DNA of 44,606 nucleotides from Pirellulaceae bacterium. Its GTDB lineage: Bacteria > Planctomycetota > Planctomycetia > Pirellulales > Pirellulaceae. Made by a program: the position numbers and the translations under genes. Below, piece by piece: positions 16,233 to 25,138 of the stretch. Below the pieces are notes generated by a model. That model did no database searches. It had not been told where the DNA came from and worked only from the letters and a program-made list of their open reading frames with translations. Within the stretch, counting starts at the first letter, position 1. Each line of letters begins with the position of its first letter. Location of the stretch: the NCBI GenBank assembly GCA_011087765.1, contig JAALLA010000007.1, positions 1 through 44,606 of the forward strand, written 5' to 3'.

Positions 16233-19200
16233 TTAATCTTCGTCTTCGTCTTCGTCCTTGTACTCAACTTCAACTTCGACCTCGGTCTTTGTCTTTCCGA
16301 TTTTATCAAGCAGATGTTCGTAATTCTGCTGCGTCGCGATCGCGGCTTCTTTCAGCCCGTCTGCTTCGGGAAAAGAATCCGACATTTTCAGGATCGGTTC
16401 CATCCAGGTCTGAAGAACTCGAAATTGGTTGCGGATAATGTCGAGGAAGATATTAGGAACTTTGTTGATAACTTCGATTTTCTGAGGAGTCGGTGCCGTA
16501 GTCACTCCGGGCGTGCTCGATTTCGTTTGGATACCATCGTTCATGATCGATTTCATGTCGGACAGGGTTTTGTTGAAGTTGATAAGCTCACTAACTGCAT
16601 TCGTGATTTGACTCACTGTTTCCAATTCGGTTGGATTGGGTTCATCAGTTTGCGAGGTCAGTAATTTCACTCCATCGTCAAGTGATGAACGGATTTCATG
16701 CAACCCTTCACTGAAGGTCGTTAGTTGGGCAATCACGAGTCCCATTTGCCCGTCATTGCTGGCGGAGCCAAGGAGAAGATTTCGTTTAAATGTTCTCTTG
16801 ATATCTTTCCATCGTTCAAGATCCTCGCCCTCAAGTGTTCCGATGAGTTCTTTCAATTTGAGTAAGTTTGCCTGTGCTCCCGATGTAAGTGTTTGCGCTT
16901 GGTTTTGATAATGAGCATCAATCAAGGTTGTTAGCTCTTCATCGTTCATGATGGGGGCAATTTGCTCAGCAATCTTATTCATGTCGCGATAAGATCCCTG
17001 CAACTTAAACGATGGCTCAGTCCGGAATTCATCGGCCTGTGCTGCAGAGTCAATGTACTCGCGGTTGACATCGAGAACCACATTTCTGGCGACTAGTAGT
17101 TTCTGCATGACCTGAATTAGTTCGTTGACTTCTTCGATCGAGTAATTTCCATCCAGCGTTTCGGTCTGATCGCCCCCCTGCTCTGCCATTTTGATAATTG
17201 AAAAAACATCTTTTCTAGAACGCGAATTGAGGCGCGATAACGTCGAATTTGATGTGAGACAATTTTCTAGGTAGCTCAGTTCGAATGAATGTGAATTGTC
17301 ACCGATGACATCGCCGAGGTTGTAGGTGTCAGCCCTCGAGGCGAGCATGTCGGGGATTTGAAATTTCTCTCCGCTTTCAGTGTAGGGATTACCCGCCATG
17401 ACGACGGCTACTTTTCTACCGCGTAGGTCATAGGTTCGTGTGCGGCCATTGAAAACACCTTCGATCCGTCGAGTGGCATCGCAAAGCGAGATGAATTTTT
17501 GCAGGAATTCCGGATTGCAATGCTGAATGTCATCGACATAAATCATTACGTTGTCACCCATTTCCAACGCAAGATTGAGTTTTTCTATCTCTTCTCGTGC
17601 GCTCGCATTGGGTGCTTCATTTGGATCTAGCGAAGTGACTTGATGCCCAACTGCCGGCCCGTTTATTTTCATAAACGTAATGCCAAGACGATTCGCAATG
17701 TATTCCATTAACGTTGTTTTTCCGTAACCCGGCGGAGAAACTAAGAGCAATAAACCCATCAAGTCGGTTCGTTTGTTTTCTCCAACAACACCGATTTGTT
17801 TCGCGAGATTGGCTCCCACCATGGGAAGGTAGGTGTCATTAATGAGTTTGTTTCGCACGAAAGAAGTTAAGACACGCGGTTTAAATTCTTCTAGTCGTAA
17901 TTGAATACGACGGTCGTCGATAATTTCTTTCTTCAGGTGGATGTAGGCTTCAAAGGCAGGTACAGTTTGTGTCTGAAAGCGGCTGAGTCGATTTACAAAA
18001 TCGTTGTAATCAAGATGATAGATTTTTGCTTCGACTCGTCGGTGGTCACCGAGGATTCCCTCAATCTCCCGAACTGTATCGATTTTCAGCACCTTGCGAT
18101 CGGAAAAAGTACCGTCGATTAAAGTGGAGGCAACTTCGTCAATGTACTTGTCGTCCCAGTTTGGGTTAGCCGAGTCAGTTGATTTCGAATTAACATGTTT
18201 TCCGTAGGAACCGAGCCAGTCTTTGGCTAAGAGGAATCGATCGAGTACTGATAAGGCTGAGTCGGAAACAACGCCGTCAAATTGTTTCCGGGACTTTTTC
18301 TTCTGTAAGAAATCGACAAATCCTGTGCCAAGCTCATTGGCATGGCCACTGCAGACAGGTTGCGAATGTGTTGTAAGTTGGTCAAACAGATAGTTGGCTG
18401 CTTCGTTGAGATCAGCCAAGTCCCCGACCCCACGATCAAGGACAGTGGAATTAATTAAGGCAGCAATCTGGTCAATGTATTTTTGTCGGTCGGAGATGGC
18501 ACCAAAGAGCTTTCGAGCCGAACCGAGACTGGAAAGTTTCCCGTTGAGGGTGGCGTGTTCGGTGGGATTTTCCTGTTCAATAGCGAACCAAAAAACATTG
18601 GCCAGTGCTCTCGCCGGACTCGAGTATTTGAGTAGTTCAAGCTGTGAATCAAGCTTGAGTAATTGTTTCAATATCAGTGAAGCATCGTGATCATGCACAC
18701 CCTTGATATATCCCTCAGCATATCGAGGTGCCATGAATTCCTGAACGGAATTTAATAGTTCTTCATCGGATTGCTTAAATAAAGACGGTGTTGTTTGGCC
18801 GGAAGTAGAGGCAGTTGCTTCGGATTTTGCCATGCCGAGCATCAAGTAAGCGAGGTATTCCGCTCGGTAGACGTCGTGGTTTTCCGAGACGACTGGTTGA
18901 TCCCATACTCCTTTTGTTGCAGTTAGGCGATCGTCGTTAATGCGCTCAAAATAGTTGGTGCCGCTGAGATGGAAGTACATTTCACCGTCTTTAATAACGG
19001 TGGTGAGGTCGAGCGGTTGAGTGTTGACCGAGAAGTTGTGCTTGCCAAATTGGATGATGTTTTCACCATCCACAAATAACTCGTTCTTGTCGCGGAGTTG
19101 TCGAACGGTATCTTCACGGACCGTTTTCAAACGGCTCTGGATGTCATCCACTTTGACCGATTCATCCAGCGAGTCGAGTTTTTCGACGATATCCCGGACT

Positions 19201-21635
19201 TTGTCAATCATCAGGTCAGAAGCGAAGTAACTGTTGATTTCTTCGACGGTTTCGAAGTTGGAAACGCGTGACCGAATTCCTTTAAGGATGCGATCCGCTG
19301 CGTTCATAAGTGCCGTGGCACGCTTGTTTCTTGCTTCTACAATTTGCAACTTTTTTGTATCAAAAGCCGCATAGATTTCTTCACGTTTCTCGGCCAGTTG
19401 TACGATGAACTCATCAAATTCGGCGAACTTGCCTTCAAGTTCTTCAATCTGGACCATCATCTTGGTCAGGTACTCGTCACATCGGGTGGGCGAGTCACAA
19501 ACATCGAGATAATTGACAACCGCCTGGCTGATTAATTTGAGTTGAGAGTTGAATTCAGCGGCACCCTCAACCGACATCAATTCCTGAGATTTTTTCTTCA
19601 AACCGGCTCGGGTTTGATTTAAATTGGAATAGATGGCTGAGATGCTGTCGATGATCCGCGTTCGTTGCGTCGCGTCGTCAATTTTCAGGTTGCTGACGAT
19701 ATCGATGAGCATTTCGAGCTCTTTTGCACCCTCGGCAATTTCTTCGTCAAGCGCTTTGGCGGCAACGCCGGACTTCAGTTTCCCGATATCCGTTTGTTGT
19801 TTGGCGACGCGATTCGCATAGGGTGCAAGCGAATCCTCTCTTAGTAGAAATTCGACGCACCGTAGGGAGAGCCTTTCAGAATTATCAGCGACCTTGGTTT
19901 CTAGTTCTTCTACTGCGGCCAGGTCGACGTACTTAAGTTCTTTCAGTGTGATGACCTGCCCGCGCACGGTGCGCAGATCTGCGAGTGCTTGAACAAACAC
20001 ATCAATGTTTTGAAAGTGTTTGCTGGTCGCCTGAATTAAAGCGTCCTTCGCCGATTTCGATGTCGTGGCGAATTGCTCGGCCGTGTTTTTCCGCACCCGA
20101 ACTACTTTGTCGAACTCATCGACAGCGGCGGTTGCTGCATCTCGAATATTACCGAGTGGTTCTGCGAGCTCAAAGGTCTGAGTTTGGTTAAGCCAGAAAT
20201 ACGAATCGATAATATCACTGGATTTCTTTACCAAATCGACATAAAGATTTGCGTAAGAATCATCCTGTGAAATCAAATTCATTACTTCATGGCATTCGGA
20301 CATCGCTCGGACGATGTCTTTATTACCTATCTTGTAAATGTAAGATTCCTGCCGCTCTCCAACTTGGAAATCTTCTCCAACATAAGGTGTTTGCCAGATC
20401 TGCATGGCGTGATGTTTTTGAGCGGCGGCATCCGTCTTAAAATAGATCAGCTGTCCATTTTCAAAGATTGAGAAGCCGTTGCAGATGATCGGCGTAGCGA
20501 CCTCCTGCTCAATCATGTTGTAGGACAAGAGGACGTATTGACCACTTGCTGGATTGTAGAACGCGTAAAGATAGTCCTCGCCATTACTGGATGCGAGTCG
20601 GCGTTCAAATTTCAGATCTGAGATGTCATTTTCGAATGTCTTGTGTAATCCCGTTTGAAGATAGTATCCATTAGAAAAGATTAAACCATGATCTTCGGGA
20701 AGTGAGACGCAAGCATCTTCGATTGAATCAAGACGACGGGCAGTTTGTGTTTTTTCGTTAAAAACAAGGTAGCGAAATTTGTCTTCTTTAAACGGCCGGA
20801 CTTTTAACAAAATAATGTTGCCGACAATGGAGTAAAAGATTTCAGCATCGTCGAGAGACTGATCCGGGTCGTCGACTGGTTCAGCATAGATTCCGGAACC
20901 GTCTTCGGTGTTGTCTTCAATCTTGATGGTTAGGTCACCACCAACGGTTTCCACAAAAACTCTATCTTCGATTGAAATGTGAGGATGGTCACCATCGCGG
21001 TGGAGGTCCCGGTGCGTCCGGACCCATTTGAAATCGTGTTGCGGTGGAAATTGGACCTCGTGATCGCTGCGATTGTCGACGTACCGGAGCTCGCCCTCAG
21101 TGATTAAAAACTTGAAAGATTTAGTATCGCTGATGGTTTTTCCGACTTGAAAAACCATGTAGAGGTGTGGTCCCGCCAGGTGGAATTTTTGAAAACTAGT
21201 GTCTTTGTAATACTTATAGAGGGAGAAAAATTCTTGTTCGAAATTTCCGTTGCGAATGAAGTCGAGAGATTTCTCGTGCATCGCTCCCTCGGAGAACTCA
21301 TAAACCGAGAAAACATCCTCTATTTTGGTAACGGCCTTCAAGCCCATGTGGACGTTGTAGCCAAAGATAAATTTTTCCCCCACGGGAACAATGTCCCGTG
21401 CCGTGCAATTGTGTGCGGTGGTAATCCGTTGTGTAGAAATTAGCTCCGTTGGAATCGAACCAAAAACTTCACGACGTTCGGCATTGAGCGAGTTCAGTCG
21501 CTCTCGCAATTCGTCACTGTAGGTGCGAAGCCGATTTTGGATGATCTCATACGTTCCCCGCTCTAATTGCGGTTCGTTCGTCGAGGCATCGGTGGATGGC
21601 TCCGCGGTTTCATTATTTTGTGGCGCGTTTGACAT
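16233..21635 (-). CDS. Giant AAA+ ATPase of the flotillin-associated 'DNA repair ATPase' (DUF3686-like) family
   Basis: 1,800 residues. The region from about 30 to 430 is beta-rich and resembles the DUF3686-type N-terminus (YNVHMGLKAVTKIEDVFSVY, GLIFSNGYYLQTG). Long coiled coils follow, about 480-880. The AAA+ core is at about 1280-1460: Walker A SPPGYGKTT (~1300-1308), Walker B VMIYVDDIQ (~1364-1372), sensor-1 AGNPY (~1414) and a candidate arginine finger LASRAD (~1427), a MoxR-like layout. The C-terminus has further helices and an acidic tail built of Glu/Asp repeats. The family is usually labelled a DNA-repair ATPase, but its linkage to flotillin and YqiJ-like genes, as here, suggests a membrane-associated role. 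It starts 163 bp after the flotillin stop, behind two hairpins, and is probably the last gene of that operon. Confidence 0.85.
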   Translation of the reverse strand: MSNAPQNNETAEPSTDASTNEPQLERGTYEIIQNRLRTYSDELRERLNSLNAERREVFGSIPTELISTQRITTAHNCTARDIVPVGEKFIFGYNVHMGLKAVTKIEDVFSVYEFSEGAMHEKSLDFIRNGNFEQEFFSLYKYYKDTSFQKFHLAGPHLYMVFQVGKTISDTKSFKFLITEGELRYVDNRSDHEVQFPPQHDFKWVRTHRDLHRDGDHPHISIEDRVFVETVGGDLTIKIEDNTEDGSGIYAEPVDDPDQSLDDAEIFYSIVGNIILLKVRPFKEDKFRYLVFNEKTQTARRLDSIEDACVSLPEDHGLIFSNGYYLQTGLHKTFENDISDLKFERRLASSNGEDYLYAFYNPASGQYVLLSYNMIEQEVATPIICNGFSIFENGQLIYFKTDAAAQKHHAMQIWQTPYVGEDFQVGERQESYIYKIGNKDIVRAMSECHEVMNLISQDDSYANLYVDLVKKSSDIIDSYFWLNQTQTFELAEPLGNIRDAATAAVDEFDKVVRVRKNTAEQFATTSKSAKDALIQATSKHFQNIDVFVQALADLRTVRGQVITLKELKYVDLAAVEELETKVADNSERLSLRCVEFLLREDSLAPYANRVAKQQTDIGKLKSGVAAKALDEEIAEGAKELEMLIDIVSNLKIDDATQRTRIIDSISAIYSNLNQTRAGLKKKSQELMSVEGAAEFNSQLKLISQAVVNYLDVCDSPTRCDEYLTKMMVQIEELEGKFAEFDEFIVQLAEKREEIYAAFDTKKLQIVEARNKRATALMNAADRILKGIRSRVSNFETVEEINSYFASDLMIDKVRDIVEKLDSLDESVKVDDIQSRLKTVREDTVRQLRDKNELFVDGENIIQFGKHNFSVNTQPLDLTTVIKDGEMYFHLSGTNYFERINDDRLTATKGVWDQPVVSENHDVYRAEYLAYLMLGMAKSEATASTSGQTTPSLFKQSDEELLNSVQEFMAPRYAEGYIKGVHDHDASLILKQLLKLDSQLELLKYSSPARALANVFWFAIEQENPTEHATLNGKLSSLGSARKLFGAISDRQKYIDQIAALINSTVLDRGVGDLADLNEAANYLFDQLTTHSQPVCSGHANELGTGFVDFLQKKKSRKQFDGVVSDSALSVLDRFLLAKDWLGSYGKHVNSKSTDSANPNWDDKYIDEVASTLIDGTFSDRKVLKIDTVREIEGILGDHRRVEAKIYHLDYNDFVNRLSRFQTQTVPAFEAYIHLKKEIIDDRRIQLRLEEFKPRVLTSFVRNKLINDTYLPMVGANLAKQIGVVGENKRTDLMGLLLLVSPPGYGKTTLMEYIANRLGITFMKINGPAVGHQVTSLDPNEAPNASAREEIEKLNLALEMGDNVMIYVDDIQHCNPEFLQKFISLCDATRRIEGVFNGRTRTYDLRGRKVAVVMAGNPYTESGEKFQIPDMLASRADTYNLGDVIGDNSHSFELSYLENCLTSNSTLSRLNSRSRKDVFSIIKMAEQGGDQTETLDGNYSIEEVNELIQVMQKLLVARNVVLDVNREYIDSAAQADEFRTEPSFKLQGSYRDMNKIAEQIAPIMNDEELTTLIDAHYQNQAQTLTSGAQANLLKLKELIGTLEGEDLERWKDIKRTFKRNLLLGSASNDGQMGLVIAQLTTFSEGLHEIRSSLDDGVKLLTSQTDEPNPTELETVSQITNAVSELINFNKTLSDMKSIMNDGIQTKSSTPGVTTAPTPQKIEVINKVPNIFLDIIRNQFRVLQTWMEPILKMSDSFPEADGLKEAAIATQQNYEHLLDKIGKTKTEVEVEVEYKDEDEDED

Positions 21636-21680
21636 CTAGTTTCGGGCTAAAAGAAGTTGAATTACTCACGGCTCCTCTGT

Positions 21681-21713
21681 TTAACTCGCCGACAATGAAC
21701 TCCGGCGAGTTAA
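21681..21713 (-). promoter_or_regulatory. Perfect 11-bp inverted repeat between flotillin and ATPase genes
   Basis: TTAACTCGCCG (21681-21691) and CGGCGAGTTAA (21703-21713) are exact complements around an 11-nt loop. In the direction of the operon (minus) no T-run follows, so it is not a standard terminator for the flotillin gene. On the plus strand it is followed by AAGTTTTT, but no plus-strand gene lies upstream. It may set the ratio of ATPase to flotillin by partial termination, or protect the processed mRNA. Confidence 0.5.
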
Positions 21714-21746
21714 GTTTTTCCTGGAGTTGCCAGGTCTAGGAAACAG

Positions 21747-21782
21747 GAAGCGGTCGACCGATTCAAAATAGGTGACCGCTTC
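21747..21782 (-). promoter_or_regulatory. Second strong hairpin between flotillin and ATPase genes
   Basis: GAAGCGGTC (21747-21755) pairs perfectly with GACCGCTTC (21774-21782), and the stem extends inward through ACC/GGT with one bulged base. It starts 17 nt after the flotillin stop. On the minus strand it is not followed by a T-run. A minor CCTGG/CCAGG stem lies between the two hairpins (21719-21733). Confidence 0.5.
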
Positions 21783-21798
21783 GGATTTAAATCCCGAT

Positions 21799-23820
21799 CT
21801 AAGATTTATTCAAAGTCTTGATGACTTTTCCGGCGTTTTGACTAGCGATGCCAGTGCGATTAGCCGCTCCCATCATTTCCTGGAGTCGATCAAGAACTTC
21901 TTTGTCATTCGTCAATCCCATCATCTGGCCAATTAAAGCAGCAACGGAGAGGTTCTTGACGTCTTCAGAGGTTACTCCAAACATGTCAATATACCGATTG
22001 ATTTCAGCTTTGAATTGTGCCGGATCACCGTTGAAGAAGGTTTCCTTGACGTCGGTCAAGACCTCACTGTTGTCAACGATTCGATCGACTTGCTTACCAG
22101 CAGTGATTGAATTTACGATACTGTCAAAGAACTTAGAATCACCTCCGACGATATCAATGTTTGCCGATTTGAGTGATTCGGAAACCATTTGAGCCTGCGC
22201 CTCGGCGATTTGGCGCTGGGCATCGATCCCTGCAATTTCCACATCTTTTTCTTTGTGGAGCTTAAGTTTGAATTCTTCGTGTTCTTTACCGACTCCATCG
22301 AACAATTTCATGGCTTCGGCTTTTTGTGTAATACCTTTAGCATCAGCTTCGAATTTCAATTCGATCACTTTCGCTTCTGCAGTTCCTTCTTTTTCGAGCG
22401 CGACGGCTTTTTCCAAGGTAACTTGAGCTTCGGCAAGACCAGTGGCTGCGACTTCGGCTTGCATCGCTTCAGCGAGCATTTTCTTGGAATCGGTTTCTTT
22501 CTCAGCCGACACTCGATTGGCTTCCGCTGTGACAACGATTGTTTGGGCTTGAAGGTCAGCCGCCTGCTTTTCAGCTTCTGCTTTTTTGACTTCTTTGACC
22601 AATTGTTGTTGAGCGATTTCTTCAGCAGAGGTCACCGCGACTTGTTTCTTTCGATCCGCCGCTGCGAACTCGCGGGTGTCCTTGATTTTTTCTTCTTCTT
22701 CTACAACCGTCCGCTCTACCATTACGCGTTCTTTAATCACGTCCTGGATATTCTTCTTCTCAACCTCAATCGCTTTTTCTTTTTCGATGTCGGCCAATGT
22801 GACAACTCGCTCTCGCTCAGCAACCTCGAGTCCACGTTCGCGTTCAACGCGTTCGGTTTCGACTGCGTCGGTTCGCTCTTTACTTTTCGCTGCGACAATC
22901 ACGGCACGTAATCTGTTTTCTTCAGCAATCGCAATTTCTTCGTCAGCGCTGATTCTCGCCAATTCGGAACGCTGCCGTTCTTGCTCTTTCACGACGGAAG
23001 CTTCAGCTTCCTGACGTGCAGTGATTTCGGCAATTTCTCGTTCTTGTTTCTCTTCGGCATCTACCTGTTGACGTTCCAAGGCGAGGATAGCTTCGCGAGC
23101 TTCAACATCCTGTTTCTTGAGAGTCATTTCTTTCTCGCGGGTAATCTGGTTCGCGAGAGTAACTTCCTTCGCGGTCAGATCAGTAATCTTTTTAATACCT
23201 TCGGCATCGAGAACATTATTGGGGTTCAGTTTCTCCAAATCGGTTTGTTCGAGATAATCGATGGCCGCATCATCAAGGACGTAACCATTGAGATCGGTGC
23301 CAATGATTCTTAGGATTTGTTCACGGAATTGTTCACGCGAATTATAAAGTTCGACAAAATCGAACTGCTTACCGACGGTTTTTAATGCTTCAGAGAATTT
23401 TGGTTCAAAGACAGTTCTTAAGGAAATTTCATCGGATGCCCGTGCACAACCGAGGAACTGAGCGACGCGTTTCACATCTTCGGTTTCTTTGTTAACTCGA
23501 ACAAAGAATGCAACTTTAATGTCGGCTCGAATGTTATCTTTACAGATCAATCCATCTTCACCACTACGATCAATTTCGATTCGTTTAACCGAAATGTCCA
23601 TCGATTCGACAATGTGAAGGATTGGGATGACGACATCGCGGTCAAAACTGACTTTCGTGCCTCCCATTCCGTTGCGAATAATTGCGGAGCCTTGCTCTAC
23701 TTTTCGGAGGCATTTGATCATCAATGCTGCGATACCGCCGCCAATGATAAAGACGCCGAAAATCACAAAGAATATTAGCCAGTAAATTGAATCAGATTGC
23801 GCCAGTAAGATGTTATCCAT
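21799..23820 (-). CDS. yqiK: Flotillin / SPFH-domain membrane protein (YqiK-like)
   Basis: 673 residues. An N-terminal TM (about 13-37) is followed by the SPFH/band-7 domain (about 45-215: GQGSAIIRNG-like start, VFFVRVNKETEDVKRVAQFL-like core). A very long Glu/Ala/Lys coiled coil follows (about 225-520, many EAE, EKE and REREL-type heptads), then a helical C-terminal domain (about 560-673). E. coli YqiK is about 553 residues, so this one has a longer coiled coil. Flotillins oligomerise into membrane scaffolds that organise ordered-lipid domains. The start overlaps the end of the YqiJ-like gene by 8 bp (ATGGATAA), implying coupled translation. The AAA+ ATPase gene follows. Confidence 0.93.
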   Translation of the reverse strand: MDNILLAQSDSIYWLIFFVIFGVFIIGGGIAALMIKCLRKVEQGSAIIRNGMGGTKVSFDRDVVIPILHIVESMDISVKRIEIDRSGEDGLICKDNIRADIKVAFFVRVNKETEDVKRVAQFLGCARASDEISLRTVFEPKFSEALKTVGKQFDFVELYNSREQFREQILRIIGTDLNGYVLDDAAIDYLEQTDLEKLNPNNVLDAEGIKKITDLTAKEVTLANQITREKEMTLKKQDVEAREAILALERQQVDAEEKQEREIAEITARQEAEASVVKEQERQRSELARISADEEIAIAEENRLRAVIVAAKSKERTDAVETERVERERGLEVAERERVVTLADIEKEKAIEVEKKNIQDVIKERVMVERTVVEEEEKIKDTREFAAADRKKQVAVTSAEEIAQQQLVKEVKKAEAEKQAADLQAQTIVVTAEANRVSAEKETDSKKMLAEAMQAEVAATGLAEAQVTLEKAVALEKEGTAEAKVIELKFEADAKGITQKAEAMKLFDGVGKEHEEFKLKLHKEKDVEIAGIDAQRQIAEAQAQMVSESLKSANIDIVGGDSKFFDSIVNSITAGKQVDRIVDNSEVLTDVKETFFNGDPAQFKAEINRYIDMFGVTSEDVKNLSVAALIGQMMGLTNDKEVLDRLQEMMGAANRTGIASQNAGKVIKTLNKS

Positions 23821-24538
23821 CTAAGCTTTTCTCCCATTTGGTGAGTTCAACCAAAAATGTTCCGTTTGAGTTATTGAAAGAGATGATTTTTGCTGCGTCG
23901 CCCCGGGCAAGAGACTCTCCCGGATTCGTGCGAACATTGATTCTCATCTCGGGTTCGTTTTCTAATTTGATTTCCATCTGGCCGAAGGTGTCGGTCACCT
24001 CACTTGTGGTGATGAATCCTATCAGGCCATACATTTCTTCTCTTCTAATATTTTCAGGTGGTGGTTTTTTAAATAGCATCGCGAATGGAATCATACTGAT
24101 TCGAGTACAAACCAGACTAATTACGAGGTTCGGTGAAAGCCACAACATTGATCTTAAAAATGACTGATCCATATTGAAAACGTGGTTCGAAACAAATGTT
24201 GAGATCCAGAAAAACAATATGAAAAACGATCCAATGATTACAATCGGAACTTCTCCGAGGTAGAAGAATTCAAATACAGTCCGCAAAAATCCATCATTTC
24301 CAGTGGTGCTACTCCCGCTGCCGATCGAGGTTGCGGGTGCCGCATCCAACCCGGTGTTTGCATCAATCCCGAAACCAGCATCGATATCGATATCGGGACT
24401 GGCGTCAAAATCAAGGTCGAACGAGTCAAATCCAAACACTCCAATCATGACCATCTCCCAGTACAGGAGTGTCATGATCATCAAGCTCGTGACCGGTAAA
24501 TTGACGTAGTTCACACTTTCTTGGAAAAATTGGATCAT
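23813..24538 (-). CDS. yqiJ: YqiJ-like membrane protein with NfeD/OB-type C-terminal domain
   Basis: About 241 residues from the ATG at 24538 (MIQFFQESVNYVNLPV...). The frame stays open upstream to a TTG at 24694, but those 52 residues look unrelated to the family, and YqiJ (about 209 residues) begins at this point. The order is TM1 (about 13-32), an Asp-rich low-complexity linker (about 33-75, many DxD repeats), TM2 (about 88-110), TM3 (about 120-140) and a soluble beta domain (about 155-235: EEMYGLIGFITTSEVTDTFG then ARGDAAKIISFN). These match the E. coli YqiJ pattern EEYIGSMALITG...TKGDKVLI. NfeD/YqiJ proteins partner flotillins at the membrane. Together with the flotillin this is a classic two-gene unit. 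Confidence 0.85.
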   Translation of the reverse strand: MIQFFQESVNYVNLPVTSLMIMTLLYWEMVMIGVFGFDSFDLDFDASPDIDIDAGFGIDANTGLDAAPATSIGSGSSTTGNDGFLRTVFEFFYLGEVPIVIIGSFFILFFWISTFVSNHVFNMDQSFLRSMLWLSPNLVISLVCTRISMIPFAMLFKKPPPENIRREEMYGLIGFITTSEVTDTFGQMEIKLENEPEMRINVRTNPGESLARGDAAKIISFNNSNGTFLVELTKWEKSLDG

Positions 24539-24950
24539 CGCTTTATTTATCCGTTTGTAATCTTTTGGATTACGGTCTTGGATGGGAAATCCGAGTGCCG
24601 CGTAAGCTAATAGCGTACCTTCGGCATCAAAATTTGCCCAACCGGAGACTCGAAAAAGTAGGTCACGTTGACCGCGTAAAACACAAAACAGCAAAAATCT
24701 AAAGGTCTTTCACAATTCTGCTTTCCAAAAGCCGGTGTTATCACCGATTTTTAGGGTTAAACGGGTTTGTCGGTTGTGCTCGATTTTGGTTTTAGTTTCG
24801 CCCTCTATTCGACAGACGCAGATGTTTCTTGGTTAATAAATAGGGGATTTCCAAAAAACTAATAGGTCATGTCTCATGTCGATTAAGAATCATTCTTCAT
24901 CGATTGGCTTGGGGGATTGGACTTTTGGGTCGGCCTCCTCGCTCAACGCC

Positions 24951-25013
24951 AAAGTGAGCCGCACAAAGTGAGCCGCACAAAGTGAGCCGCACAAAGTGAG
25001 CCGCACAAAGTGA
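24951..25013 (+). repeat. 14-bp tandem repeat, 4.5 copies
   Basis: AAAGTGAGCCGCAC is repeated four times without a mismatch (24951-24964, 24965-24978, 24979-24992, 24993-25006), followed by a partial AAAGTGA (25007-25013). Identical units imply recent expansion. The unit length is not a multiple of three, so each copy shifts the reading frame, arguing against a coding role. Candidate VNTR or clustered protein-binding sites. Confidence 0.95.
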
Positions 25014-25052
25014 ATGAAGATGGAGATAGATACTAAATCTTCTTCCAGGGGT

Positions 25053-25074
25053 AAACTGACTGCTTTGTCAGTTT
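25053..25074 (-). terminator. Hairpin downstream of the secreted-protein gene, possible weak terminator
   Basis: AAACTGAC (25053-25060) and GTCAGTTT (25067-25074) are perfect complements around a 6-nt loop, 65 nt past the stop of the minus-strand gene at 25139. Downstream on the minus strand there is only the TTT of the stem before ACCCC, so intrinsic termination would be inefficient. Confidence 0.35.
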
Positions 25075-25138
25075 GAGATTCCGGATGTATCCAACTAACC
25101 GCAGGGCACAAACGCTTAGCTAGTTTGAGCCGGGGCGT

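Larger units (their letters stand above)
24539..25138. other. 600-bp non-coding region with a tandem repeat and a hairpin
   Basis: It lies upstream of the yqiJ-like gene and downstream of the secreted-protein gene, both on the minus strand. It contains the 14-bp tandem repeat (24951-25013) and the AAACTGAC/GTCAGTTT hairpin (25053-25074). There is also a short CGGTG-TTAT-CACCG stem at about 24735-24748 that would lie in the yqiJ leader. The minus-strand frame across the repeat is not accepted as a gene. The promoter of the flotillin operon is expected here, but no clear consensus was seen. Confidence 0.5.

Noticed and set aside
22189-22911. 240-codon plus-strand frame inside the flotillin gene
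   Set aside because: It is the antisense shadow of a Glu/Ala/Lys coiled coil, giving a Phe/Leu/Ser-rich peptide; the flotillin frame is clearly real.
24539-24694. Longer N-terminus for the YqiJ-like protein from a TTG at 24694
   Set aside because: The extra 52 residues do not look like YqiJ, which begins with the segment found at 24538, and TTG is the less likely start.
24890-25111. Minus-strand 73-codon frame spanning the 14-bp repeat
   Set aside because: The repeat unit changes frame with every copy, the peptide is repetitive Leu/Arg/Cys without a family, and no ribosome site is seen; treated as non-coding repeat.
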